DNA of 64,000 nt from positions 682,001-746,000 of the forward strand of contig OZ245872.1 in assembly GCA_965229345.1 (NCBI GenBank), written 5' to 3'. Shown in pieces: positions 19,240-28,185 of the stretch (positions are counted from its first letter, which is position 1; each line of letters begins with the position of its first letter). Under the pieces are notes generated by a model. It saw nothing but the letters and a program-made list of their open reading frames with translations, was not told the origin of the DNA and did no database searches. Both the position numbers and the translations under genes were made by a program. This DNA is from PBB1 sp965229345 (lineage in GTDB: Bacteria > Pseudomonadota > Gammaproteobacteria > Burkholderiales > Burkholderiaceae_C).

Positions 19240-20169
19240 TCAGTCGGGTGGCGCGAGGGTCAGCTCCCGTGCGCTGTCGAAGCGGCGCGACTGGCCGCTG
19301 AACGGATCGGCGAACGCGATCGAGCGGGCCAGCAACTGCAACGGCCGAGCGTGATCGTCGGTGTCGGCGGGCAGCAAGGTCGGGTACATCCTGTCTCCGA
19401 CGATGGGCATGCCGAGTGCTTCGCAGTGCACGCGCAGCTGGTGGGTGCGGCCCGTCAGCGGCGTCAGACGGTAGCGGGCCACGGTGCCTTGCACGGCCAG
19501 CAGTTCGATCAGGGTTTCGGCATTCGCGTCGCCAGGCACTTCACGCATGCGCAGGAAGTGGTCGTCCTGCACCAGCCGGCTGCGGTGTGTCAGCGGAAAG
19601 CTGAGCTCGGGCCGCCACGGGGCGATGGCTTCATAGTGCTTTGTCACTTGCCGCTGCGCGAACAAGGCCTGGTACGCACCACGGGTGTCGGGCCGTACCG
19701 CGAACACGACGACGCCTGAGGTCTCGCGGTCGAGCCGGTGCAGCGGGGCCAGCGTGTCGATGCCCAGCCGGCGCTTCAGGCGCACCAGCAGCGTTTCCTG
19801 CAGGTATTTGCCACCCGGCGTGACGGGCAGGAAATGCGGCTTGTCGGCCACCACCAGCCACTCGTCCTGAAACAGCACGACCTCGTCGAACGGGACGCGT
19901 GGTTCGTCATCGATCGAGCGGTAGTAGTACAGCCGAAGACCCGATCGGTAGGGTCGGTCCGGGGTCACCGCCACGCCATGTTCATCGACCAGTTCACCTT
20001 GCAGCATGCGGCTTTGCCAGGTCGCGGCGGGGATGTCCTGGAAACGATCGGCCAGGAAGTCGCTGATCGTTGTCCACGACCCGGGCGGCAAGGCCACGCA
20101 ACTCGGGCCCACGCCGTTCTTGGTGGGCAGCGGCGCCGCTGGCAGCGCCTGGTGTGCGTCAACGCTCAC
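19240..20169 (-). CDS. RluA-family pseudouridine synthase
   Basis: This 309-residue RNA pseudouridine synthase carries the catalytic motif PLHRLDRETSGVVVF, with the essential aspartate, and the C-terminal binding block LTGRTHQLRVHCEALGMPI. An N-terminal S4-like region (residues about 30-85) precedes the catalytic core. The exact target (23S rRNA or tRNA uridine) cannot be told from sequence alone. It begins with GTG, and this GTG overlaps the TGA of trhO by four bases. The two are probably translationally coupled, both acting in RNA modification. It is convergent with gshB, with 4 bp between their stops. Confidence 0.9.
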   Translation of the reverse strand: MSVDAHQALPAAPLPTKNGVGPSCVALPPGSWTTISDFLADRFQDIPAATWQSRMLQGELVDEHGVAVTPDRPYRSGLRLYYYRSIDDEPRVPFDEVVLFQDEWLVVADKPHFLPVTPGGKYLQETLLVRLKRRLGIDTLAPLHRLDRETSGVVVFAVRPDTRGAYQALFAQRQVTKHYEAIAPWRPELSFPLTHRSRLVQDDHFLRMREVPGDANAETLIELLAVQGTVARYRLTPLTGRTHQLRVHCEALGMPIVGDRMYPTLLPADTDDHARPLQLLARSIAFADPFSGQSRRFDSARELTLAPPD

Positions 20170-21035
20170 GGTGGTGGGGATGTGGCGTCGGGGTCGGACA
20201 CCTCGGTCTGGTCGCGTCTCGCGGCTGTGGCCAGCTGCTGTGCGCGCCGCAGCCGCCAGGCTTCGTCGGGGTCATCCGCATAAACCTGCTCGGCGGTGGT
20301 GCCGGTTTCGCGCAGTTGTGTGTCGAGCGCGATGCGGTTGTCGAAGACGAAGCATTCGCCGTTCCAGTCGTGCTCAGCGTCGGGCATCTGCGCAAAGTAG
20401 TTCAGGATGCCGCCTTCGAGCTGCAGCACCGGCACGCCGCGCTCGTGCAGCCAAGCACTGGTCTTCTCGCAGCGGATGCCACCGGTGCAGTACATCGCCA
20501 CCTGCTTGCCCTCGGCCTGCCAGACCGGCAGCTGCGCTTCGATGTAGGCCGGGAAATCGCGGAAGTTGTGCACCTGTGGATCGACGGCGTTGCGAAAGCG
20601 GCCGAGCCTCACCTCGAAGTGGTTCCGGTTGTCGATCACGACGACGTTCGGGTCGTCGAGCAGCGCACGCCACTGCGCAGGCGGCACCTGCAGACCGATG
20701 TGGCCGACCGCGTTCACGCCGGCCACGCCCAGCGGCAGGATTTCCGGCCGGCTGTGGACCTTCATCCGCTGGAAGGGTAGCGTCAAGCAGGGGCTGCGCT
20801 TGATGGCCATACCGCCGAATCGGCCCTCCAGTCGGGGGTCGTTGCTCAGCGCACTGTGAAATGCATCGAGCGCGGCGGCGGTGCCGGCCAGCGTGCCGTT
20901 GATGCCTTCGCCAGCCACCAGCAGCACGCCGGTGAGGGCGGTGGTCAGCTCGCGCAGCGTGGCCGCCGTGCCGTCCACATCAGCGATCGAGACGAATTGG
21001 TAGAAGGCGTCGTGAAAGACGGGCGCGGTGTCCAT
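20166..21035 (-). CDS. trhO: tRNA uridine(34) hydroxylase TrhO (YceA), rhodanese-like
   Basis: TrhO uses oxygen to hydroxylate wobble uridine 34 in tRNAs (ho5U34). The 289-residue protein has an N-terminal acylphosphatase-like domain (LLVAGEGINGTLAGT near residue 41) and a rhodanese domain with the active cysteine in YCTGGIRCEKTSAWL near 178. The N-terminus chosen at 21035 (MDTAPVFHDAFYQFV) matches the family. A longer open frame extends to 21308 but covers the promoter and the start of the divergent uup gene. It overlaps the pseudouridine synthase by 4 bp, giving a small RNA-modification operon. Confidence 0.9.
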   Translation of the reverse strand: MDTAPVFHDAFYQFVSIADVDGTAATLRELTTALTGVLLVAGEGINGTLAGTAAALDAFHSALSNDPRLEGRFGGMAIKRSPCLTLPFQRMKVHSRPEILPLGVAGVNAVGHIGLQVPPAQWRALLDDPNVVVIDNRNHFEVRLGRFRNAVDPQVHNFRDFPAYIEAQLPVWQAEGKQVAMYCTGGIRCEKTSAWLHERGVPVLQLEGGILNYFAQMPDAEHDWNGECFVFDNRIALDTQLRETGTTAEQVYADDPDEAWRLRRAQQLATAARRDQTEVSDPDATSPPP

Positions 21036-21105
21036 CGCGCCATTTTCGATGCTGCGGCTGCGTGTGCCATCGGGTCTGCCGACGACCAGCCCGCACAATC
21101 GAGGG

Positions 21106-23028
21106 ATGGCTGTCTTCTCACTCTCCAACGCCCACCTGGCTTTCGGCCACGTGGCCCTGCTCGACAACGCGGCGTTTTCGCTCGACACCGGCGAGCGGCT
21201 CGGCCTGATCGGCCGCAACGGTGCTGGCAAGTCTTCGATGCTGAAGATCGTGGCCGGACTCGAAAAGCTCGACGATGGCTTGCTGCAAATGACGCAGGGG
21301 CTGCGCATCTGCTACGTGCCGCAGGAGCCGACGTTCGATCCGGGGCACACGGTGTTCGATGCGGTCAGCGAAGGCGTGGCCGAAGCGCGCTCGGTGCGTC
21401 AGGCCTACGAGGAGCACGCCGAGGGGGTCGACCTCGATGCGCTGCAGACCCGCATCGAGGCGCTCGATGCATGGAACTGGGAGCTTCGCGTCGAGACCAC
21501 GCTGGCGCAGCTGCACCTCGACGGCACGCGCGAGATCGGGCAGCTGTCGGGGGGCATGAAGAAGCGCGTGGCGCTGGCACAGGCGCTGGTGGCGGTGCCC
21601 GATGTGCTGCTGCTCGATGAGCCCACCAACCACCTCGACCTGGATTCGATCGCCTGGCTCGAAGAGCTGTTGCGCGGCTTCAAGGGCAGCGTCATGCTGA
21701 TCACCCACGATCGGGCCTTCCTCGACGGTGTGGCCACCCGCATCATCGAGCTCGACCGCGGGATCATCCGCAGCTACCCCGGCAACTTCAGCGCGTACGA
21801 GCGCATGAAGGAGGAGCAACTGGCCTCCGATGCACTGGCCAACGCGCGCGCCGACAAGCTGCTGGCCCAGGAAGAGGTGTGGATCCGCAAGGGCGTCGAG
21901 GCGCGCCGCACCCGCAGCGTCGCGCGCATCCAGCGGCTGGAGGTGCTGCGCGACCAGCGCCAGAAGCGCCGCGACTCGCTGGGCCAGGTGCGACTCGAGG
22001 TCGACTCGGGAACACCCAGCGGCAAGATCGTCGGCGAGCTGCGCGACGTGACGCTGCAGTTCAACGACCACGCGACGCCCAAGCTGATCGTGAAGAACTT
22101 CAGCGCGACCATCCTGCGCGGCGACAAGGTCGGGCTGATCGGGCCCAACGGCGCGGGCAAGACGACGCTGCTCAAGCTCATCCTCGGCGAGTTGCAGCCC
22201 GACAGCGGCAGCGTGCGCCAGGGCACCAAGATGGAGGTCGCCTACTTCGACCAGATGCGCAGCACGCTGAACCTCGACGCGACGCTTGCCGACACCATCA
22301 GCCCGGGCAGCGAGTGGGTGGAGATCGGCGGTCAGCGCAAGCACATCATGAGCTACCTGAACGATTTCCTGTTCTCGCCCGAGCGTGCCAACTCACCGGT
22401 GCGCACGCTGAGCGGTGGCGAACGCAACCGCGTGCTGCTGGCCCGCCTGTTTGCATTGCCCGCCAACGTGCTGGTGCTCGATGAGCCGACCAACGACCTG
22501 GACATCGACACGCTGGAGCTGCTCGAGGAGTTGCTGCAGGCCTACAAGGGCACGGTGTTCCTCGTCAGCCACGACCGGCGCTTCCTCGACAACGTCGTGA
22601 CCAGCACCATCGTGTGGGAAGGCGACGAATCGCCGGGTCAGTGGCGCGAGTACGAGGGGGGTTACGAAGACTGGAAGCTCCAGCGTGATCGGGCGCAGGC
22701 GATGCGCGCGCAGGCCGCACGGGCGGCCAAGGGCAAGGACACCCGCGCCAACGACGCACCCGCCGCTGCCAAGCCGGCGACAGTGGCCACCCCGGCGGCG
22801 CCCAAGCCGCGCAAGCTCAGCTACAAGGAGCAGCGCGAACTCGACGAGTTGCCCGGGCGCATCGAGGCGCTCGAAGCCGAGCAGGCCCAGCTTGCTGCGC
22901 TGCTGGCCGATGCCGACGCGTACACGCGGGATCCGAAAGGCGTTGCGGTGGCGCAGGCGCGCATCGCGAAGATCGATGACGAACTGCTGGGCGCGCTCGA
23001 GCGCTGGGAAGTGCTCGGACAGCGTTGA
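21106..23028 (+). CDS. uup: ABC-F family ATPase Uup
   Basis: This 640-residue soluble protein has two ABC ATPase domains and no membrane helices. Domain 1 has GLIGRNGAGKSS (near residue 33) and LSGGMKKRVALAQAL (near 147). Domain 2 has GLIGPNGAGKTT (near 344) and LSGGERNRVLLARLF (near 433). A charged linker and a C-terminal coiled coil (residues about 565-640, SYKEQRELDELPGRIEALEA) identify Uup rather than other ABC-F members. Uup acts on ribosomes and branched DNA intermediates and affects transposon excision. Both ATP sites are intact. The ATG at 21106 starts the conserved N-terminus, 70 bp from the divergent trhO start. Confidence 0.92.
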   Translation: MAVFSLSNAHLAFGHVALLDNAAFSLDTGERLGLIGRNGAGKSSMLKIVAGLEKLDDGLLQMTQGLRICYVPQEPTFDPGHTVFDAVSEGVAEARSVRQAYEEHAEGVDLDALQTRIEALDAWNWELRVETTLAQLHLDGTREIGQLSGGMKKRVALAQALVAVPDVLLLDEPTNHLDLDSIAWLEELLRGFKGSVMLITHDRAFLDGVATRIIELDRGIIRSYPGNFSAYERMKEEQLASDALANARADKLLAQEEVWIRKGVEARRTRSVARIQRLEVLRDQRQKRRDSLGQVRLEVDSGTPSGKIVGELRDVTLQFNDHATPKLIVKNFSATILRGDKVGLIGPNGAGKTTLLKLILGELQPDSGSVRQGTKMEVAYFDQMRSTLNLDATLADTISPGSEWVEIGGQRKHIMSYLNDFLFSPERANSPVRTLSGGERNRVLLARLFALPANVLVLDEPTNDLDIDTLELLEELLQAYKGTVFLVSHDRRFLDNVVTSTIVWEGDESPGQWREYEGGYEDWKLQRDRAQAMRAQAARAAKGKDTRANDAPAAAKPATVATPAAPKPRKLSYKEQRELDELPGRIEALEAEQAQLAALLADADAYTRDPKGVAVAQARIAKIDDELLGALERWEVLGQR

Positions 23029-23055
23029 GGGCGCAGGAGCGGGCTGCGCCAGGGG

Positions 23056-23826
23056 TCAGCGCGGCCCGAGCGCTGCGAACCAGCTCTCGCGCAGCGCATC
23101 CGGGTGAGAGCGGCTGACGATCAGCCCCGATTGCAGGTAGAGGCCGTTCAGCAGGCGCACCGCGCGCTCGCGGTCGAAGCCGGGCCAGGTGGAAATGTCG
23201 CGGAGGCGGCAGGACTCACGCCGCAGTCGATAAACCGCCGACAGCAAGGTGCCCGACATCGTGACATCGCCGATGTCCAGCCCGTGACTGACACGGTAGA
23301 CCGCCGGACCGCTGATCTCCGGCAGCAAGTCATGGCGCCCGCCGCGCAAGGCCAGATCCCACAGGATGGCGCCCATCGGATGAATGCACAGATCGGCGAC
23401 GGAATACGGCCCGGCCGGCCCGCGATGCCCTGCGGCACGGCCTGGTGCCGTCAGCAGTGCAGGTTCGATGTGAATCACCTGCAGCGCGGTTTCCCGCGGC
23501 GCCATCAGCACGTCGATCGGGATCGGGCAGTGCAGCAGCCGTTCGTGCGGAAAGAGGGTCACCGGCACAGCCCGATCGCCACTTTGCAGGTGCACGGTGA
23601 CCGCCTGCGCGTGGCGAACGCATGCGGCCAGCACATCCAGCAGTTCGGTGCGTTGTTCGTGGTGGGCGCCCGGCCCCAGGTCCGCCATCAACGAGGGACT
23701 CAGCGAGGCCAGCTGTGGGCTGAGGATCGCCGCGCCCGCGCCATCTGGTCCATGCGGCAGGAATCGCCTGAAGCTGCTGGCCCGCATGAGTTCGGGCTCA
23801 CCGAAAGGGATCGTGGAGTCGAACAT
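23056..23826 (-). CDS. unrecognised conserved-looking cytoplasmic protein
   Basis: I do not recognise this 256-residue protein. It has no signal peptide or membrane helix. The middle (residues about 70-125) looks beta-rich (AVTVHLQSGDRAVPVTLFP, VLMAPRETALQVIHIEPALL). The last 60 residues look like a helical winged-helix-type end (LRDISTWPGFDRERAVRLLN, then GLYLQSGLIVSRSH). That layout would suit a small regulator or a roadblock/response-type module. The ATG at 23826 has GAGG five bases upstream; a GTG at 23829 is possible. Codon use matches its neighbours. It is convergent with uup, with 27 bp between their stops. Confidence 0.7.
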   Translation of the reverse strand: MFDSTIPFGEPELMRASSFRRFLPHGPDGAGAAILSPQLASLSPSLMADLGPGAHHEQRTELLDVLAACVRHAQAVTVHLQSGDRAVPVTLFPHERLLHCPIPIDVLMAPRETALQVIHIEPALLTAPGRAAGHRGPAGPYSVADLCIHPMGAILWDLALRGGRHDLLPEISGPAVYRVSHGLDIGDVTMSGTLLSAVYRLRRESCRLRDISTWPGFDRERAVRLLNGLYLQSGLIVSRSHPDALRESWFAALGPR

Positions 23827-23999
23827 CACATCCTCGGGAACGCCACCATGAGACCACTTGCATCATATGTCGCCGCTTGTAACGCCGGGCCTTTGTCCCT
23901 GCGCGCGAGTCAGGCGGGCGGGCGGTGCGAGCGCGGACGGCAACGGGGGCATCTCCGGGTCGGCGATAAACTGGCCCGGGAGTGAAGCACGCACACGCC

Positions 24000-24491
24000 A
24001 TGCCGCCTTCTGAGATCAACCTCGTGACGCCCGATGACGACGGGCTGATCGACCTTGCGCGAGGCATCTTCCGGGAATATGCAGACAGTCTGGGCATCGA
24101 CCTGGCGTTCCAGGACTTCGATGCCGAACTGGCCAGCCTGCCCGGCCCCTATGCGCCGCCCGATGGGCACCTGATGCTGGCCTTCGTGGACGGCGAGCTC
24201 GCGGGCTGCGGAGCCTTCCGGGGTCTGACCGATGTCGATTACGCCAACGCCTGCGAAATGAAACGTCTGTACGTGCGGCCGGCATTTCGCCGGTTCGGGC
24301 TGGGCCGGTTGCTGGCGCAGGCCTTGCTGGACGAAGCCCGCCGCGCCGGGTACTCGGCCACGCTGCTGGACACGCTCGACGACATGGAAGCCGCACGCAG
24401 TCTCTACACCTCGCTGGGATTCGAGGAGATTCCGCCGTATTACTTCAGCCCGATTGCCGGGTCGCACTACCTCAAGGCCGATCTGAATTGA
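24000..24491 (+). CDS. GNAT-family N-acetyltransferase
   Basis: The 163-residue protein has the GNAT fold. The acetyl-CoA loop is MKRLYVRPAFRRFGLGRLLA near residue 84 (R/Q-x-x-G-x-G/A type), and the C-terminal block is AARSLYTSLGFEEIPPYY. The substrate is unknown. Two starts are possible, the ATG at 24000 used here or a GTG at 23982; neither has a strong ribosome-binding site. Its stop overlaps the TTG start of the aldose epimerase gene by four bases, so the two are probably cotranscribed. Confidence 0.85.
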   Translation: MPPSEINLVTPDDDGLIDLARGIFREYADSLGIDLAFQDFDAELASLPGPYAPPDGHLMLAFVDGELAGCGAFRGLTDVDYANACEMKRLYVRPAFRRFGLGRLLAQALLDEARRAGYSATLLDTLDDMEAARSLYTSLGFEEIPPYYFSPIAGSHYLKADLN

Positions 24492-25372
24492 GCAACGCAA
24501 CCCTGGTTCCTGGTGGCCGCAGTCCTGGCGCCAGCGTGGAAGTGCGTGCAGGCGATCTGCGGTTGGCATTGCGCGCCGATCTGGGGGCTTCGATCGCCGG
24601 GCTGTGGCATCGCTGCACGCCGATTCTTCGGTCCACCGAACCCGGCGATCTGGCGAGTGCGCGGCAATCGGCCTGCTATCCGCTGGTGCCCTACTCGAAC
24701 CGGCTGGCCTACCAGCGCTTTTGCTGGCTGGGCCGTGACTACACCACCGCCACCAACTTCGACGACAACCCCCATTCGGTGCATGGGGTGGGGTGGCTGC
24801 GTGCCTGGGACGTCGTGGTGCATCGCGAAACCGACGTGGTGCTGCGTTACCGACATGTACCGGATGCGCACTGGCCGTTCGCGTTCGAGGCGCAACAGTC
24901 GTTCACGTTGACGCCTCACTCGCTGGTCGTGATGCTCTCCGTCACCAACACGGCCGACATCGCGCAGCCAGTCGGGCTGGGTTGGCATCCGTACTTCCCC
25001 AAGCGCGACCGCAGCCACCTGCGCATCGCGGTGAGCGATCGCTGGGACTCGGACGAAACGCAGCTGCCAGTGCGCAAGGTGGTGCAGCCCGACATCGACG
25101 CCGAGGTGACAGGCCTGCGCTTGGACAACTGCTTCGACGGATGGCGCGGCCCGGCAGCGATCAGCGATGGCGTGTTCGAGCTGCGGCTGAGTTCGAACCT
25201 GACGCACCTGGTGGTCTACACCCCGGTCGACAAACCCTATTTCTGTGTCGAGCCGGTCAGCCACGTCAGCGATGCGATCCACGGGGATCCTCCGGCCGCG
25301 CTCGGACTGCGCACGCTGCGGCCGGGCGAGTCTTTTGAGGCGTCGATGACGCTCGAGGTCACTGCGCTGTGA
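24488..25372 (+). CDS. aldose 1-epimerase family protein
   Basis: The 294-residue protein is a beta-sandwich mutarotase-like enzyme expected to interconvert alpha and beta anomers of a sugar. It carries PLVPYSNRLAYQRFCW near residue 67, the catalytic-type histidines in HSVHGVGW and GLGWHPYF, and the base-region glutamate in FCVEPVSHVSDAI. It starts with TTG overlapping the preceding GNAT gene and is followed 19 bp later by an SMP-30-type lactonase, another sugar enzyme. The actual sugar cannot be told. Its length is slightly shorter than galactose mutarotase, which fits the YihR/GalM-like subgroup. Confidence 0.88.
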   Translation: MSNATLVPGGRSPGASVEVRAGDLRLALRADLGASIAGLWHRCTPILRSTEPGDLASARQSACYPLVPYSNRLAYQRFCWLGRDYTTATNFDDNPHSVHGVGWLRAWDVVVHRETDVVLRYRHVPDAHWPFAFEAQQSFTLTPHSLVVMLSVTNTADIAQPVGLGWHPYFPKRDRSHLRIAVSDRWDSDETQLPVRKVVQPDIDAEVTGLRLDNCFDGWRGPAAISDGVFELRLSSNLTHLVVYTPVDKPYFCVEPVSHVSDAIHGDPPAALGLRTLRPGESFEASMTLEVTAL

Positions 25373-25391
25373 AGCCTGCGCCCACCCGAGC

Positions 25392-26291
25392 GTGACGAAC
25401 CCCGACATCACCGTGGCCGTGGCGCTGCCCAGCGCGGTGGGCGAGTCGCCGATGTGGCACCCGCGCGAGCAGGTGCTGTATTACTGCGACATCCCGGGGC
25501 GCTGCGTCAACCGCTACGACCCTGCCACCGGCGACCTGTCGCACTGGCCCTTCGACACCGAGGTCGCGAGCCTGGCGCCGATGCTCGATGGCGGGCTGCT
25601 GCTGGCTGCACGTGACGGGCTGTGGCGTTTCGATACCCGCAGTGGTGCCCGGACCCCGCTGGCGCCGCCACCGTACGACCCGCACACCGAGCGCTTCAAC
25701 GACGGCAAGTGCGACCCGCAGGGTCGCTTCTGGGTCGGCACGATCTACGAGCCGCGCGATGCGGCCCGGGCGGCGCTGTATCGGTTCCAGCGAGACACGC
25801 TGACCCCGTGCGCCGATGGCATCACCACCTCCAACGGCCTGGCCTGGAGCCCGGATGGCCGCACCATGTACTGGAGCGACACCAAGGCACATGTCATCCA
25901 TGCGTTCGACTTCGACGCGCTGGGTGGCACGCTGAGTCGGCGGCGGGTGTTCTGCCAGTTTCCGCTGAAGCCAGCTGGCCCGACGCCGGCCGACTATGGC
26001 GGCCGCCCGGACGGCGCAGCGGTCGACGTGGCCGGCAATTACTGGGTCGCGATGTTCGAGGGGCAGCGTCTGCTGTGTCTGTCGCCCGCCGGCCAGCGGC
26101 TCCACGACGTACCTCTGCCGGTGCGTTGCCCGACGATGCCGTGCTTCGGTGGTGCCGACCTGAAGACGCTCTACATCACCACCGCGCGCGAGAACCGCCC
26201 TGCTGCCGAACTGGCGCGGCAGCCGCTCGCCGGCTGTGTGCTCTCGATGCGCGTCGAAGTGCCAGGCCTGCCGGCCCATCTGTACGCCTGA
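25392..26291 (+). CDS. SMP-30/gluconolactonase/LRE-family sugar lactonase
   Basis: The 299-residue six-bladed beta-propeller is expected to hydrolyse an aldonolactone. The metal site residues are spread across the blades: Glu in GESPMWHPREQVLYYCD (near residue 17), Asn in FNDGKCDPQGRFWVGT (near 105), Asn in TTSNGLAWSPDGRTMYW (near 143) and Asp in GRPDGAAVDVAGNYW (near 205). The start is GTG. It lies 19 bp after the epimerase gene, which suggests a small sugar-oxidation module. No dehydrogenase or transporter for the pathway is in the window. Confidence 0.88.
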   Translation: MTNPDITVAVALPSAVGESPMWHPREQVLYYCDIPGRCVNRYDPATGDLSHWPFDTEVASLAPMLDGGLLLAARDGLWRFDTRSGARTPLAPPPYDPHTERFNDGKCDPQGRFWVGTIYEPRDAARAALYRFQRDTLTPCADGITTSNGLAWSPDGRTMYWSDTKAHVIHAFDFDALGGTLSRRRVFCQFPLKPAGPTPADYGGRPDGAAVDVAGNYWVAMFEGQRLLCLSPAGQRLHDVPLPVRCPTMPCFGGADLKTLYITTARENRPAAELARQPLAGCVLSMRVEVPGLPAHLYA

Positions 26292-26362
26292 GCGGCGCAT
26301 CCAGCGCGGTTCGCGTCGCCGCTCAAAAAATCACCGTGGGTGCGGCGCCCCAAAACTTGGGG

Positions 26363-26392
26363 TTGAGAAGACTGCGGGTTTGCACGTATAAT
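26363..26392 (+). promoter_or_regulatory. sigma-70 promoter of the atp operon
   Basis: TTGAGA (26363-26368) and a perfect TATAAT (26387-26392) are 18 bp apart, about 36 bp before atpI. This is the best housekeeping promoter visible in the window. Confidence 0.75.
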
Positions 26393-26427
26393 CAGAGGCT
26401 GAGCTGAAAGCCGACGCAACCCGCCCG

Positions 26428-26916
26428 ATGACTGATTCAATCGCCCATCGGGTGGCAAGCGGAGGATTCGATGATGAGGCAGAAGACCCGCCCATCACAC
26501 CACTGACTCGCGCGGAGGCCCAGGCCTTGCGTGCGCGCAGCCCCCAGGTTTCACCGTGGCGCGTGATTGCGGCGCAGGTGGTCGTGGGGTGTCTGCTGGC
26601 TGCTGTGGTGTGGCTGGTGTTCGGTCGGCCAGAGCTTGTCGGATCGACGCTGTATGGCGCGCTCATCGTGGTGCTTCCGGGTGCTTTGATGGCGCGCGGC
26701 ATGACCAGCAAGCTCTCCAGCGTGTCGCCCGGCGCCAGCGCCGTCAGCTTCATGTTATGGGAGGCAGTCAAGATTGCGGTTTCGGTGGCCATGCTCGTGC
26801 TGGCGCCGAAATTCGTGCAGCCGCTGAGCTGGCCAGCCTTGCTGGTGAGCCTGGTGCTGTGCATGAAGGTGTATTGGCTGGCGCTGTTGTGGCGCGGTCG
26901 CAGATCTAGTCGCTAA
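26428..26916 (+). CDS. atpI: ATP synthase subunit I (AtpI)
   Basis: AtpI is a small membrane protein that helps assemble the c-ring. The 162-residue product has a soluble N-terminus of about 45 residues and then four hydrophobic helices, with the family pattern LYGALIVVLPGALMARGM near residue 75. It is the first gene of the complete atpIBEFHAGDC order and follows the promoter at 26363-26392. AtpI sequences vary greatly, so the call rests on topology and position together. Confidence 0.88.
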   Translation: MTDSIAHRVASGGFDDEAEDPPITPLTRAEAQALRARSPQVSPWRVIAAQVVVGCLLAAVVWLVFGRPELVGSTLYGALIVVLPGALMARGMTSKLSSVSPGASAVSFMLWEAVKIAVSVAMLVLAPKFVQPLSWPALLVSLVLCMKVYWLALLWRGRRSSR

Positions 26917-26944
26917 GCAAGACGTACACGGGACAACACAGAAC

Positions 26945-27784
26945 ATGGCAGCCGAAGGTCACGCGCCCACTGCAGGCGAGTACATCGTCCACCACCTGCA
27001 TCACCTGCAGAACCACAAGCAGAAGGCGGTGGTGGACTTCACCGTCTTCAACATCGATTCGATCTTCTGGGCGGTGTTGCTGGGCGTGGTCGGCTGCTTC
27101 TTCCTGTGGCGCGCAGCGGCCAAGGCGACCTCGGGCGTGCCTGGGCGCTTCCAGGCCGCCGTGGAGATCCTGATCGAGATGGTCGACAGCCAGGCCAAGG
27201 GCATCGTGCACAACGCCACCAGCCGCAAGCTCGTGGCCCCGCTGGCGTTGACGGTGTTCGTCTGGATTTTCCTGATGAACGCGATGGACCTGCTGCCCGT
27301 CGACCTCCTTCCATACATCGTCGAGCACGGCGGCATCGCCGGCTACCAGCGCGTGGTGCCCACCGCTGATCTCTCGGTGACGATGGGCCTGAGCCTCAGC
27401 GTTCTGCTGGTCTGCCTCTGCTACAACGTCAAGATCAAAGGTATCGGCGGCTGGGTCCACGAGCTGTTCACTGCGCCCTTCGGCAGTCACCCGGTGCTGT
27501 ATCCGGTGAACTTCCTGATGCAGGTCATCGAGTTCGTCGCCAAGACCGTCTCTCACGGCATGCGGCTGTTCGGCAACATGTACGCAGGCGAACTGATCTT
27601 CATGCTCATCGCGCTGATGGGTGGCGCCTGGACGCTGTCGGCCACCGGCATCGGGCTGGCCATCGGGCACATCATCGCCGGCACCGTCTGGGCCATCTTC
27701 CACATCCTGATCATCACGCTGCAGGCCTTCGTCTTCATGATGTTGACGCTGGTGTACGTGGGTCAGGCCCACGACGCGCATTGA
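26945..27784 (+). CDS. atpB: F1Fo ATP synthase subunit a
   Basis: The 279-residue membrane stator subunit forms the proton half-channels facing the c-ring. The essential arginine lies in GMRLFGNMYAGELIFML (near residue 206). LVAPLALTVFVWIFLMNAMD and the C-terminal helix ending VFMMLTLVYVGQAHD are also typical. An N-terminal histidine-rich segment (IVHHLHHLQNHK) is common in betaproteobacterial subunit a. It follows atpI by 28 bp. Confidence 0.96.
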   Translation: MAAEGHAPTAGEYIVHHLHHLQNHKQKAVVDFTVFNIDSIFWAVLLGVVGCFFLWRAAAKATSGVPGRFQAAVEILIEMVDSQAKGIVHNATSRKLVAPLALTVFVWIFLMNAMDLLPVDLLPYIVEHGGIAGYQRVVPTADLSVTMGLSLSVLLVCLCYNVKIKGIGGWVHELFTAPFGSHPVLYPVNFLMQVIEFVAKTVSHGMRLFGNMYAGELIFMLIALMGGAWTLSATGIGLAIGHIIAGTVWAIFHILIITLQAFVFMMLTLVYVGQAHDAH

Positions 27785-27849
27785 TCACGGCGCTTGTCTG
27801 ACGTTTTTCCCTCACCCTTTTCCCTCACCTTTCTCTCCTGGAGCAAAAA

Positions 27850-28113
27850 ATGGAAGTCATCAGCTTTGTCGCCCTGGCCGCCGGCCTGATCATCGGTCTG
27901 GGCGCTGTCGGTGCTTGTATCGGCATCGGCATCATGGGCAGCAAGTACCTCGAGTCGGCTGCGCGCCAACCCGAGCTGATGGGCGAACTGCAGACCAAGA
28001 TGTTCCTGCTGGCTGGCCTGATCGATGCGGCCTTCATCATCGGTACCGGTATCGCGCTGTGGTTTGCCACGGCCAACCCGTTCCTGGCCCAGATCGCCAA
28101 TCTGCCGAAGTAA
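27850..28113 (+). CDS. atpE: F1Fo ATP synthase subunit c
   Basis: The 87-residue hairpin of two membrane helices makes up the rotor ring. The polar loop ARQPE and the proton-carrying Asp59 in LAGLIDAAFIIGTG are present. The Glu/Gln/Ser pattern of Na+-binding rings is absent, so the enzyme is proton-driven. CTCCTGGAG precedes the ATG at suitable spacing, giving strong translation, as expected for the most abundant subunit. Confidence 0.97.
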   Translation: MEVISFVALAAGLIIGLGAVGACIGIGIMGSKYLESAARQPELMGELQTKMFLLAGLIDAAFIIGTGIALWFATANPFLAQIANLPK

Positions 28114-28185
28114 GCCTTCGCGTCGGTCCGGCGGGCGGCGGCGTTCACGCGGCTGCCCTGATCACCCCATAACGAGGTCCCTGCC

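Noticed and set aside
26348..26362. CCCC-AAAACTT-GGGG hairpin before atpI
   Set aside because: The stem has only four pairs, no T-tract follows, and it directly abuts the -35 element, so a terminator call is not supported.
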